DNA from: an uncultured Moheibacter sp. | GTDB lineage: Bacteria > Bacteroidota > Bacteroidia > Flavobacteriales > Weeksellaceae | NCBI GenBank assembly: GCA_937875605.1 | Contig: CALLXZ010000266.1 | Span: forward strand, 1 to 15,190 | Length of the DNA: 15,190 bases | Direction: 5' to 3' | Part shown: positions 1 through 6,593 of the stretch, piece by piece | Position numbering within the stretch: position 1 is the first letter of the stretch | How the letters are laid out: the number at the start of each line of letters is the position of its first letter | Position numbers and translations under genes: made by a program | Notes under the pieces: model-generated | Database searches by the model: none | The model's input: only the letters and a program-made list of their open reading frames with translations | Told to the model about the DNA's origin: nothing

Positions 1-620
1 CCGCACCAGGAGCCGATAATTATATCCGGATTTTTTTCAATGACCAAATTGGGATTTATAATTCTATCTTTTGCCATTGATTCTTTTGCCAATTCAGGGA
101 AAATCAAATCGCCACCACATATTTCAACCAATTCACTGACCCATTGAATCGATGAAATCAAAGGATCATTCCATTCTTCAAAAAATACTTTTGGTCGAAA
201 CGGAAAGGTTTTACTTTCTTTTGAAGCATTATTCAAATTTGAAATATAAGTTTCAACCAATTTTTTTCCTTCCAATTCATTTCCAATTAAACTACAAAAT
301 TGCAAAACCATACTCAATGTTTCGTTGATGCTTCGATGATTGAAAATAAAAACATTGACTCCGTTTTTAATTAATTCAGAAGCAATATCGCGCTGTAAAT
401 CAGAATATCCCACCACTAAATCCGGTTTCAATTCCAGAATTGCATCAAAATTGGCATCGATGAAATTGGAAACTTTGGGTTTTTCTTTTCGGGCATGTTT
501 CGGTCTTCGTGTAAATCCGCTGATGCCGACCAAACGGTGTTGTTGGTTAATTGCATAGAGAATTTCAGTTCCTTCCTCGGTCAGACAGATGATACGTTGT
601 GGGAATTTTGCTTCAAACAT
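1..620 (-). CDS. Cobalamin-binding-type substrate-binding protein (BtuF-like), partial at the window edge
   Basis: The reverse strand is open from an ATG at 620 to the window edge, giving 206 codons of an incomplete protein. It resembles the BtuF/FepB periplasmic-binding fold, which binds cobalamin or a metal chelate for ABC import. The N-terminal part reads PQRIICLTEEGTEILYAI (residues 7-24). A middle segment has ELKPDLVVGYSDLQ (63-76). Next comes FEEWNDPLISSIQWVSELVE (147-166) followed by CGGD, a pattern I associate with flavobacterial cobalamin-binding proteins. The visible part ends at IIGSWC. There is no signal peptide: the mature fold starts almost at the Met, and the frame upstream holds only about 18 non-hydrophobic codons after a stop, with no other ATG. 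It may therefore act in the cytoplasm, or the export signal may be lost. It is divergent from lpxK. The family is fairly sure; the ligand is inferred. Confidence 0.8.
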   Translation of the reverse strand, partial: MFEAKFPQRIICLTEEGTEILYAINQQHRLVGISGFTRRPKHARKEKPKVSNFIDANFDAILELKPDLVVGYSDLQRDIASELIKNGVNVFIFNHRSINETLSMVLQFCSLIGNELEGKKLVETYISNLNNASKESKTFPFRPKVFFEEWNDPLISSIQWVSELVEICGGDLIFPELAKESMAKDRIINPNLVIEKNPDIIIGSWC

Positions 621-707
621 GGATGCAAAATACTGAGAATTTCTGAATTCAAGAGGATTTGATGCAACCGCAAATTAGTTAATAAAAATCCTGTAATTGC
701 GCCCGAT

Positions 708-732
708 TACCTTTGCGAAATAATTAAATTTG
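708..732 (+). promoter_or_regulatory. Promoter region of lpxK with two tandem -7 elements
   Basis: Two perfect TANNTTTG elements are visible: TACCTTTG at 708-715 and TAAATTTG at 725-732. They lie 28 and 11 bases before the lpxK ATG. No well-spaced -33 TTG is clear for either; the nearest, at 697-699, is 25 bases from the second element. The upstream one leaves room for a normal leader and is the better candidate. It would drive the lpxK run. Confidence 0.55.
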
Positions 733-743
733 CCGATTCATAA

Positions 744-1781
744 ATGGATATGAACTGGAGAAAACTTTTACTTCCTCTTTCGGGACTATTCTGGGTAGGC
801 GTTTCGTTTCGGAATTTGCTTTACAAAACAGGTTTATTACGTTCTCAGAAATTTAAGATTCCGGTGATTTGTTTAGGGAATTTATCGGTCGGAGGAACGG
901 GTAAATCCCCTCATGTCATCATGGTGGCCGATATTTTAAAAGAAGAACTCCAAACGGCCATGCTCAGTAGAGGATATGGACGTAAAACGTCCGGTTTGGT
1001 AATTGCCAATTACAGTTCGAAAGTATTTGACATCGGAGATGAACCCTTGCAGTTTTTTAACCGTTTTCGAAATAAAGTAGTGGTTGCGGTTTCGGAAAAT
1101 CGTACAAACGGCATTAATCATTTGATCAAATATTACAACACCCAAGCGGTTTTGATGGACGACGGATTTCAGCATAGGCAAGTAAAACCCGGCTATTCGA
1201 TTTTATTGACTGATTTTAATGATCCTTATACTTCTGATTTTCTTCTTCCGGGAGGAAATCTTCGCGAACCCCGTTCCGGAGCAAGAAGAGCCGATGTCAT
1301 CATCGTAACGAAATGTCCGGATGCTTTTTCCGTTAAACAAAGGGATTCTATTTTGCAAAAAATTAATCCGAAATATAATCAGAAAGTCTATTTTTCTAAA
1401 ATTGTGTATTCCAATTCAGCAATTGGCTATCGGTTTACGCTAGAATCGGACGAATGGTTGGAATATGAAGTTGTTTTGGTAACCGGAATTGCGAATTCCA
1501 AACCTTTTGTAGAATTTGTAAAAGAACGTTTTAAAGCGGTTCACCATTTGGAGTTTTCCGATCATCATAATTTTTCAGTTGCGGATATCCAGAAAATAGA
1601 TGATCAATTCGATCAGATTAAAGCATTGCACAAAGTTATTTTGACCACGGAAAAAGACTATATGCGTCTGAAAGACGAATCCGCATTAATTGAAAATTTG
1701 TTTTATTTGCCAATTGAAGTTGAACTAAATGATTTTGACGGCTTCAAAGAAAATTTATTGAATTATGTTAGAAAAAATTAA
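744..1781 (+). CDS. lpxK: Tetraacyldisaccharide 4'-kinase (lipid A biosynthesis)
   Basis: LpxK phosphorylates the 4' position of the tetraacyldisaccharide precursor of lipid A, at the inner face of the cytoplasmic membrane. The 345-residue length is normal for the family. A hydrophobic N-terminal segment (about 9-25) is followed by the P-loop GNLSVGGTGKSP (45-56). Other family motifs are SRGYGRK (75-81), GDEP (98-101), MDDGFQHR (138-145) and LLPGGNLREP (167-176), then an RADVIIVTK strand (182-190). The ATG at 744 is the first Met; Met3 at 750 is a possible alternative. The last 17 bases overlap the start of the nucleoside phosphorylase gene, which implies co-transcription and probably translational coupling. 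The identification is secure, and it shows that the organism makes lipid A. Confidence 0.96.
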   Translation: MDMNWRKLLLPLSGLFWVGVSFRNLLYKTGLLRSQKFKIPVICLGNLSVGGTGKSPHVIMVADILKEELQTAMLSRGYGRKTSGLVIANYSSKVFDIGDEPLQFFNRFRNKVVVAVSENRTNGINHLIKYYNTQAVLMDDGFQHRQVKPGYSILLTDFNDPYTSDFLLPGGNLREPRSGARRADVIIVTKCPDAFSVKQRDSILQKINPKYNQKVYFSKIVYSNSAIGYRFTLESDEWLEYEVVLVTGIANSKPFVEFVKERFKAVHHLEFSDHHNFSVADIQKIDDQFDQIKALHKVILTTEKDYMRLKDESALIENLFYLPIEVELNDFDGFKENLLNYVRKN

Positions 1782-2580
1782 AAAAGCAGTTGAATACATA
1801 CGTCCGTTTTTACCGGAACAACCTGAATATGTGATTGTTTTAGGTTCTGGTTTAGGGAAATTACAGGACGAAGTTCAGGACAAAGTAATCATTGATTATA
1901 AAAACATTCCTGATTTTCCCCAAACGACGGTGGAAGGACACAAAGGAAGGTTGATTTTTGGAAAGATCGAAGGAAAACCGGTATTGATGATGGCGGGAAG
2001 ATTCCATTATTACGAAGGATATTCCATGGAAGAAGTTACTTTTCCGATGCGTGTTTTCAAGGGATTGGGAATCGATAAAGTGATTTTATCCAATGCGAGC
2101 GGTGGCGTGAATCCTTCGTATGAAGTTGGGGATGCAGTGGTAATCCGTGATCATATCAATATGATGCCGGAACATCCGCTTCGTGGAAAAAATATAGATG
2201 AATTAGGCCCTCGTTTTGTAGATATGTCAGAAGCGTATGATAATGTGATGCGTCAATTTGTTATAGAATTCGGTGCTCAAAACGAAATTGAGGTCAAAGA
2301 AGGTGTTTATATGGGGCTTCAGGGCCCGACGTTTGAAACACCATCTGAATATGGATTGGTAAGAATTTTAGGAGCGGATTGCGTGGGAATGAGTACAGTT
2401 CCGGAAGTAATTGTGGCAAAACATCAGGGAATGCGTGTATTTTGTATTTCGGTAATTACCGATTTAGGCGGACCTGAAATTGCATTTCCGGTTTCACACG
2501 AAGAGGTATTAAATGCTGCCAATAAAGCCATGCCGAAAATTATTGTTTTAGTGAAAGGATTGATTGCAAACGGAAATTAG
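1765..2580 (+). CDS. Purine nucleoside phosphorylase, trimeric PNP family
   Basis: This enzyme splits purine nucleosides with phosphate into a free base and ribose-1-phosphate, serving purine salvage. The 271 residues fit the trimeric (human/PunA-type) family. Visible features are the phosphate loop VLGSGLG (25-31), EGHKGRL (57-63), MAGRFHYYEGY (76-86), SNASGGVNP (109-117), GLQGPTFET (184-192, with the base-contacting Glu191) and VGMSTVPEVIVA (207-218). The base-recognition segment reads VITDL (230-234). In human PNP this position is ITN, with Asn243 contacting the 6-oxo group, so Asp233 stands in for that Asn and could change base preference towards 6-amino purines. The ATG at 1765 lies inside the end of lpxK (17-bp overlap). 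The family call is secure; the specificity is an open inference. Confidence 0.95.
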   Translation: MLEKIKKAVEYIRPFLPEQPEYVIVLGSGLGKLQDEVQDKVIIDYKNIPDFPQTTVEGHKGRLIFGKIEGKPVLMMAGRFHYYEGYSMEEVTFPMRVFKGLGIDKVILSNASGGVNPSYEVGDAVVIRDHINMMPEHPLRGKNIDELGPRFVDMSEAYDNVMRQFVIEFGAQNEIEVKEGVYMGLQGPTFETPSEYGLVRILGADCVGMSTVPEVIVAKHQGMRVFCISVITDLGGPEIAFPVSHEEVLNAANKAMPKIIVLVKGLIANGN

Positions 2581-2595
2581 TCGAAACTAGAGAAT

Positions 2596-2625
2596 CGAAG
2601 TTCGAAGATCGCAAAACGAAAAGAA
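2596..2625 (+). repeat. Dispersed TTCGAA-centred intergenic repeat, copy 1
   Basis: The 30 bases immediately before the start codon of the DUF6787-like gene match 25 of the 30 bases before the NUDIX gene start (14715-14744). The shared core is TTCGAA, followed by an AAAACGA.AAGAA tail that runs straight into ATG. This copy is an imperfect palindrome. No other copy was noticed in the window. Confidence 0.55.
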
Positions 2626-2943
2626 ATGTTTGAAAAATTAAAAAAGCGTTGGCAGATTGAAAGTAATTTTCAATTGATTTTGATACTTATTGTCTTTTCC
2701 ATCACGGGATCTGCGTCTGCTTGGGTTTCAAAACCCTTTGTAGAATGGCTTGGGCTTTCGGGTGAAAGTATGCATCCGGTTTTATTTACGATTCTTCGTT
2801 TGATATTGATATTTCCGATTTACAATGTTTTATTGATCATCATCGGTACAATTTTCGGACAATTCAAATTCTTTTGGGCGTTTGAAAAGAAAATGTTTAG
2901 TAGATTTATTCCACCAAAAAATACAAGCACCGAAAAATCATGA
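2626..2943 (+). CDS. DUF6787-like small membrane protein
   Basis: This 105-residue protein has two predicted membrane helices, about 16-36 (LILILIVFSITGSASAW) and 55-78 (ILRLILIFPIYNVLLIIIG). The first is preceded by KKRWQIESNFQL. The second is followed by FGQFKFFWAFEKKMFSRF (77-94), a Phe-rich and basic tail predicted to lie inside. From memory these patterns match a Bacteroidota family annotated DUF6787, with no known function. The ATG follows the repeat at 2596-2625, and the stop overlaps the next start by 4 bp (ATGA). It is probably co-transcribed with lpxK and the phosphorylase. A role at the inner membrane can be inferred from topology only. Confidence 0.82.
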   Translation: MFEKLKKRWQIESNFQLILILIVFSITGSASAWVSKPFVEWLGLSGESMHPVLFTILRLILIFPIYNVLLIIIGTIFGQFKFFWAFEKKMFSRFIPPKNTSTEKS

Positions 2944-3356
2944 AAATCAAATTTTCTTTTTTGTTTTTGTTCTTTTTTATATTTTTCTCTTTTGCACAGG
3001 AGAAAGCGGAGATTTCAGAAGAGCATTTCACTTATTTAGACATAAAAGAAGAATTTGATTTGGTGGTTGACTTTACGATGGTCAATCCGGAATGCGCTAC
3101 CAAACAGCAAAATTATTACAGCATCATCATTGGCACAACCATTATCGAAGATAAAATCGAACGGATTTCGATTTTGGTTCCTTGTTTGGGAAATGAATTT
3201 ATACAAGGCGATCTGATTACCATAAAACCCATCAAAGCGCCCAAAAAGAACATTGTTTATACCATTCGAAATTATAAAAAAGATGGTCAGGAATATTCAG
3301 ATGTTTTTGGGGCAGAATTCCGTGCTTTGTGGGGAGAAATTGTAAATGTTTTATAA
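2940..3356 (+). CDS. Small secreted protein of unknown function
   Basis: I do not recognise this 138-residue protein. It opens with a very Phe-rich signal peptide (residues 1-19, FLFLFFFIFFSF) ending at FAQ, so cleavage before Glu21 is likely and the product would be periplasmic or outer-membrane-associated. There is no lipoprotein Cys. The mature part is about 118 residues, looks beta-rich, and has two cysteines (Cys52 and Cys82) that could form a disulphide. Segments such as SIIIGTTIIEDKIERISILV (61-80) alternate like strands. Its ATG overlaps the stop of the DUF6787-like gene (ATGA at 2940-2943), so the two are probably translated together and may work at the same membrane. The coding call is supported by the overlap, signal peptide and direction. 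Confidence 0.8.
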   Translation: MKIKFSFLFLFFFIFFSFAQEKAEISEEHFTYLDIKEEFDLVVDFTMVNPECATKQQNYYSIIIGTTIIEDKIERISILVPCLGNEFIQGDLITIKPIKAPKKNIVYTIRNYKKDGQEYSDVFGAEFRALWGEIVNVL

Positions 3357-3389
3357 AGGATTTCGCTGAATATTTCTTAAATTGTTTAA

Positions 3390-3626
3390 ATGAACAAAGA
3401 ACTTGAAAATCGAAAATTCATCACACTTGAAACTTTTTCTACTCTTTGGACAGCTGAGGTAGTCAAAAACCGATTGATCGAAGAAGGAATTCATGCGCAT
3501 ATTTTAAATGCAAACGTCAGTTATTCATTTGGTCCGACTGTTTTGGAAGGTTATCGTCTTCAGGTGGAGCAAAGTCAGTTTCTAAAAGCATTAAATATTT
3601 ATAAAAATTCGTTGCAGGATTTGTAA
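3390..3626 (+). CDS. DUF2007-like small protein
   Basis: This 78-residue soluble protein resembles the DUF2007 family (putative signal-transducing, PII-like fold). The typical layout is visible: a strand FITLETF (10-16), a helix TAEVVKNRLIEEGI (21-34) that selects the next strand HAHILNAN, and then GYRLQVEQSQFLKALNIYKN (54-73), where a strand leads into the last helix. Family members often occur as short stand-alone proteins beside housekeeping genes, and their biochemical role is unknown. The gene starts 33 bases after the secreted-protein gene, with no terminator between. Its last 15 bases carry the likely -33 element of the rplS promoter. The family call is good; no function is claimed. 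Confidence 0.82.
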   Translation: MNKELENRKFITLETFSTLWTAEVVKNRLIEEGIHAHILNANVSYSFGPTVLEGYRLQVEQSQFLKALNIYKNSLQDL

Positions 3627-3642
3627 AAAGTTTTTACTTTTG
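3612..3642 (+). promoter_or_regulatory. rplS promoter (-33 TTG, -7 TACTTTTG)
   Basis: A perfect -7 element, TACTTTTG, lies at 3635-3642, with a -33 TTG at 3612-3614 and a 20-base spacer. This fits the Bacteroidota consensus and is the best-formed promoter in the window. The -33 element lies inside the end of the DUF2007-like gene, so rplS can be transcribed apart from the upstream run. Transcription would begin near 3646-3650. Confidence 0.75.
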
Positions 3643-3710
3643 CACACCATTGACAAACCTCTGACGAGATCCGTGTATGTTTTTCATTGTTAATAAATTA
3701 CATAATTAAA
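3643..3710 (+). promoter_or_regulatory. Candidate structured leader of rplS
   Basis: A leader of about 60 bases separates the promoter from the rplS ATG. It contains a small hairpin, CTC-TGAC-GAG (3659-3661 with 3666-3668). This can be enclosed by ACAC (3644-3647) pairing with GTGT (3673-3676), and an A/T-rich stretch then runs to the start codon. I recall an L19 leader having been described in Flavobacteria, and this segment resembles what I remember. L19 binding would then control its own synthesis. The outer helix depends on the exact transcription start. Confidence 0.45.
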
Positions 3711-4055
3711 ATGGAAAGTTTAGTTAAATACGTACAAGACAAATTTGTCGCAAAAAAAGAATATCCTGAGTTTTCAACAGGAGATACCATTACAGTTTAC
3801 TACGAAATTACCGAGGGTGCGAAAACACGTACTCAGTTTTTCAAAGGCGTTGTGATCCAACGTAAAGGTCAAGGTTCAACGGAAACTTTTACCATCCGTA
3901 AAATGAGCGGTGAGGTAGGAGTAGAAAGAATCTTCCCTGTTAATTTACCTGCGATTCAGAAAATTGAAATGAACAAGAAAGGTAAAGTAAGACGTGCAAG
4001 AATTTACTATTTCAGAGACTTGAGAGGTAAAAAAGCTCGTATTAAAGAAGCTTAA
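3711..4055 (+). CDS. rplS: 50S ribosomal protein L19
   Basis: L19 is a large-subunit protein at the interface with the 30S subunit. The 114-residue product has the whole family pattern: VQDKFVAKKEYPEFSTGDTI near the start, FKGVVIQRKGQGSTETFTIR (44-63), SGEVGVERIFPVN and the basic C-terminus RRARIYYFRDLRGKKARIKE. I chose the ATG at 3711. The frame is open up to a TTG at 3687, but that would add eight unconserved residues and lies in the proposed leader. The gene has its own promoter and leader and is followed by a strong terminator, so L19 is probably made both from this promoter and by read-through from the lpxK run. Unlike the classic proteobacterial order, there is no rpsP, rimM or trmD beside it. 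Confidence 0.97.
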   Translation: MESLVKYVQDKFVAKKEYPEFSTGDTITVYYEITEGAKTRTQFFKGVVIQRKGQGSTETFTIRKMSGEVGVERIFPVNLPAIQKIEMNKKGKVRRARIYYFRDLRGKKARIKEA

Positions 4056-4072
4056 AAAATATCTATCTATAC

Positions 4073-4108
4073 AAAATCCCTATCGAAAGATGGGGATTTT
4101 TTGTTTTT
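4073..4108 (+). terminator. Intrinsic terminator after rplS
   Basis: AAAATCCC (4073-4080) pairs with GGGATTTT (4093-4100). The stem is extended by TATC/GATG (4081-4084 with 4089-4092, including one G-T pair) around a GAAA tetraloop at 4085-4088, giving 12 pairs. It is followed by T-rich sequence to 4108. It lies 17 bases past the rplS stop. Read on the other strand it could weakly stop the convergent HTTM gene. Confidence 0.85.
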
Positions 4109-4136
4109 ACCAATTTTAAAAAATAGTGGAATTGAA

Positions 4137-5513
4137 TTAATTATTTTCTTTTATCTGGACTTTTGAATAATCATCAGGAGCTTCCAAAATCCAATCCTGA
4201 TGTCCGAAATATTTCCATTTTGTATTAGCTAAATCAGTTTCTTTGTCAATGTATTCGTGATAAGGTCCACCGTTAATAGCTACTCTTGAACTGACAAATA
4301 CCGAAACCTCTTTCCCTTTTTTTTGCTGGTCTTTTTTCAAATATTGCGCAAATTGCCAGATCATATCGGGTCGTGCACTCACACGGTTGCGCTGGAGTTG
4401 CGTCATGTATTCGTTGAGGTTAACAGAACTTCTTTTTCCTGATTCTTTGTCCACCATGAAAAATTGGGTAGTAGCCGATTTGGTACGAAGCATCATCCGC
4501 CAGGAAAGACGATGTCCTTCTTCTGTCCACAATACATCACCGGGAATGTGCCAATGGCGCACCGGTAAATAAATTTGCCAAAGAATATAAGTCCAGAAGA
4601 TAAAAGTAAAAATAGTTTGATTTTTATGTCGGGGTTGGAATTCGTTGGAACCGGCAACGAAAGTTGTTTTACGCGGGAAAAACAATTTGCGCATGGACTC
4701 GGCAGGGAAACAAAATACAGCCAATGCCAAGGCGAAATACGGAAAAATACCGATGTGAAGCGTAACAGAATTGAAAATATGAAAAAACAGTGCTGCAAAA
4801 AAGGCGACAACTCTTGTTTTTTTCCATAAAAGCAAAGGTACAATCAATAAATCAAATCCAAATCCCAACCAGGAAAATCCCTGCGCAAATTCACGGGAAC
4901 GTAGAACTTCTGTCAAAGGTTCCCATGCGATATTTTTTTCAGCCCATCGGGCAACGCCTACATACCGAATCATCAAAAAATCACCATTCATCCAGCCGGG
5001 ATAGAGTTTGGCAAGCGCTGCGTAGGTATAAACGATGAGTAGTTGAAGAATGAAAATCAACCGGGTCCAGAGGTAAATATAATTGGAACGAATCTGTGGC
5101 CAAATCCAAATATCAATGGATTTATAGCGGTTTGCAGGAATGAAAACCATGAACCAGGCAATGAGCATCACCAAATAATAATGATTGTTATAATGCTCTT
5201 TTTGCATAAAATAAACCAACGACCATCCCAGCGCAAAGAGAATCGTCGTGATGCGGTAAAAAGCACCGAGCATAATCAAAATTCCCATAAATCCAAGAAA
5301 GCCATAGATGTAATACATGGTATTTCCCAACAGGAAGTTAGTCCATTCCAAACCAATGAAGGTAAAGCTGAATTGAGGTTCCACAAATGTTTCTTTAACC
5401 CATCCGGTTGCGATGGAACCCCAGCATTCCACCGCCATTAATAATCCGAAAAAGATCCGGAAGATGATGATTTGGGAATTGTCAATTCGTTGAAACAATA
5501 AATTGTTGAACAT
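4137..5513 (-). CDS. HTTM-domain / vitamin K-dependent gamma-carboxylase-like membrane protein
   Basis: This 458-residue protein has a multi-helix membrane half (about 15-280) and a soluble C-terminal half. It fits the bacterial branch of the vitamin K-dependent gamma-glutamyl carboxylase family (HTTM domain). Recognisable segments are QKEHYNNHYYLVMLIAWFM (104-122), YTYAALAKLYPGWMNGDFL (162-180), HIFNSVTLHIGIFPY (245-259) and WTEEGHRLSWRMMLR (329-343). Lys169 in the AKLYPGW segment aligns by eye with the active-site base Lys218 of human carboxylase (KKLDADW). In animals the enzyme oxidises reduced vitamin K to carboxylate glutamate. The role in bacteria is unclear, and some homologues keep only the quinone-oxidising part. 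The protein has no obvious partner gene here. It is divergent from the MBL hydrolase and starts at the ATG at 5513. The family is confident, the activity is not. Confidence 0.88.
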   Translation of the reverse strand: MFNNLLFQRIDNSQIIIFRIFFGLLMAVECWGSIATGWVKETFVEPQFSFTFIGLEWTNFLLGNTMYYIYGFLGFMGILIMLGAFYRITTILFALGWSLVYFMQKEHYNNHYYLVMLIAWFMVFIPANRYKSIDIWIWPQIRSNYIYLWTRLIFILQLLIVYTYAALAKLYPGWMNGDFLMIRYVGVARWAEKNIAWEPLTEVLRSREFAQGFSWLGFGFDLLIVPLLLWKKTRVVAFFAALFFHIFNSVTLHIGIFPYFALALAVFCFPAESMRKLFFPRKTTFVAGSNEFQPRHKNQTIFTFIFWTYILWQIYLPVRHWHIPGDVLWTEEGHRLSWRMMLRTKSATTQFFMVDKESGKRSSVNLNEYMTQLQRNRVSARPDMIWQFAQYLKKDQQKKGKEVSVFVSSRVAINGGPYHEYIDKETDLANTKWKYFGHQDWILEAPDDYSKVQIKENN

Positions 5514-5520
5514 AATTTTT

Positions 5521-5558
5521 TAGCTTTCCAAAGCTATTAAATTTTCAGATAATCTGAA
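5521..5558 (-). promoter_or_regulatory. HTTM gene promoter with two short palindromes
   Basis: On the reverse strand a perfect -7 element TAGCTTTG (5536 to 5529) lies 15 bases before the HTTM ATG. It is embedded in the palindrome TAGCTTT-CC-AAAGCTA (5521-5536). A second palindrome, TTCAGAT-A-ATCTGAA (5544-5558, 7-base arms), falls in the spacer upstream of the -7 element, where a repressor or activator could bind. No clear -33 TTG is seen. Confidence 0.5.
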
Positions 5559-5639
5559 CAGACCTTAAAATTAACTTTTCGGGAGGAAAAATGTTTGGCA
5601 AAACGTATTATCTTGTTTGAAATTTCAAATTATTATTAC

Positions 5640-6536
5640 ATGAATATCCATATTTTAGATTTAGAATTTTTAGCCGAATCCCAATCCATTGCTTCTTTTT
5701 TGGTAGAATCATCAGACGGTCTGATTCTCGTTGAATCCGGACCTGAAACTACATTTGAACATTTGAAAAAAGCAATTAATCAGAAAGGATTTGATTGGAA
5801 AGAAATTCGCCATATTTTATTGACGCATATTCATTTTGATCATGCTGGCGCAGCCTGGAAATTTGCAAAAAACGAAGCAAAAATTTATGTTCATCCCATC
5901 GGATTACCACATCTTCAAAATCCGGAAAAACTCTGGAATTCTGCCAAAATGATTTATCAGGATGATATGGATCGTCTTTGGGGAAATATGGAGCCGATTG
6001 ATGAAAACCTGCTGGTTTCGGCAGATGAAGGAGATATTTTAAAAATTGGCGAATGTGAATTTCATGTTCATTACACGCCCGGTCATGCGATCCATCATAA
6101 TGCATATCAGCTTAAAAATGTTGTTTTTACAGGTGATGTCGCAGGTGTTAAAATTAATTCAGGACCGGTGGTTCCACCTTGTCCGCCACCGGATATAAAT
6201 ATAAAACTTTGGAAAGAATCCATTCAAAAACTTCGAAATCTGAATGCAGAAAAATTATACTTGACGCATTTTGGCGTGGTGGAAAGTCCAAATGAACATT
6301 TTTCAGAATTAGAAATTATTTTAGATGATTGGGCTAATTGGATGAAACCTCATTTCGATGCAGGAACTTCTCCAGAAGAAATCACGCCAAAATTTATGGA
6401 ATATACTCGAAATCAATTAAAAAAGGAAGGCGTTCCAGAAGAAGATTTGGTTCGGTATGAATATGCCAATCCAAGCTGGATGTCGGTTTCCGGTTTACTT
6501 CGCTATTGGAAGTTAAAAGAACAGGGAAGGATTTAG
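5640..6536 (+). CDS. MBL-fold metallo-hydrolase
   Basis: This 298-residue metallo-beta-lactamase-fold hydrolase carries a complete dinuclear metal site: HIHFDH (63-68), His149 in the PGHA motif, Asp166 in FTGDVAG and His210 in LTHFG. The C-terminal extension (about 215-298) is mostly helical and ends without a membrane segment. There is no signal peptide, so it should be cytoplasmic. Several MBL subfamilies (glyoxalase II-like, lactonase-like, esterase-like) share these motifs, and the substrate cannot be read from sequence. I chose the ATG at 5640. The frame is also open from a TTG at 5595, but the extra 15 residues (MAKRIILFEISNYYY) do not look like part of the fold and ATG is the stronger start. 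CAP follows 57 bases downstream without a terminator. Confidence 0.9.
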   Translation: MNIHILDLEFLAESQSIASFLVESSDGLILVESGPETTFEHLKKAINQKGFDWKEIRHILLTHIHFDHAGAAWKFAKNEAKIYVHPIGLPHLQNPEKLWNSAKMIYQDDMDRLWGNMEPIDENLLVSADEGDILKIGECEFHVHYTPGHAIHHNAYQLKNVVFTGDVAGVKINSGPVVPPCPPPDINIKLWKESIQKLRNLNAEKLYLTHFGVVESPNEHFSELEIILDDWANWMKPHFDAGTSPEEITPKFMEYTRNQLKKEGVPEEDLVRYEYANPSWMSVSGLLRYWKLKEQGRI

Positions 6537-6593
6537 ATATAAAATTTTAGGTATGATTTTGGAAGTACAAAATAGGACTTAGAATTAAAATGT

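Noticed and set aside
340..558. Rightward open frame of 72 codons
   Set aside because: It is antisense to the BtuF-like gene, whose conserved motifs cover the same bases, and its translation has no recognisable features.
2581..2625. Possible tRNA fragment suggested by TTCGAA-like sequence
   Set aside because: There is no acceptor stem or cloverleaf; the sequence is better explained by the dispersed repeat.
3687..3710. TTG start extending rplS by eight residues
   Set aside because: L19 proteins begin at the MESLVKYV region, and the extension lies in the promoter-proximal leader.
4387..5441. Several overlapping rightward open frames, and a leftward one at 4493-4843
   Set aside because: They are shadows of the HTTM gene, whose protein is clearly conserved; their translations are low in order and rich in random polar residues.
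5595..5639. TTG start extending the MBL hydrolase by 15 residues
   Set aside because: The ATG at 5640 directly precedes the first strand of the fold, and the extension shows no family pattern or signal peptide.
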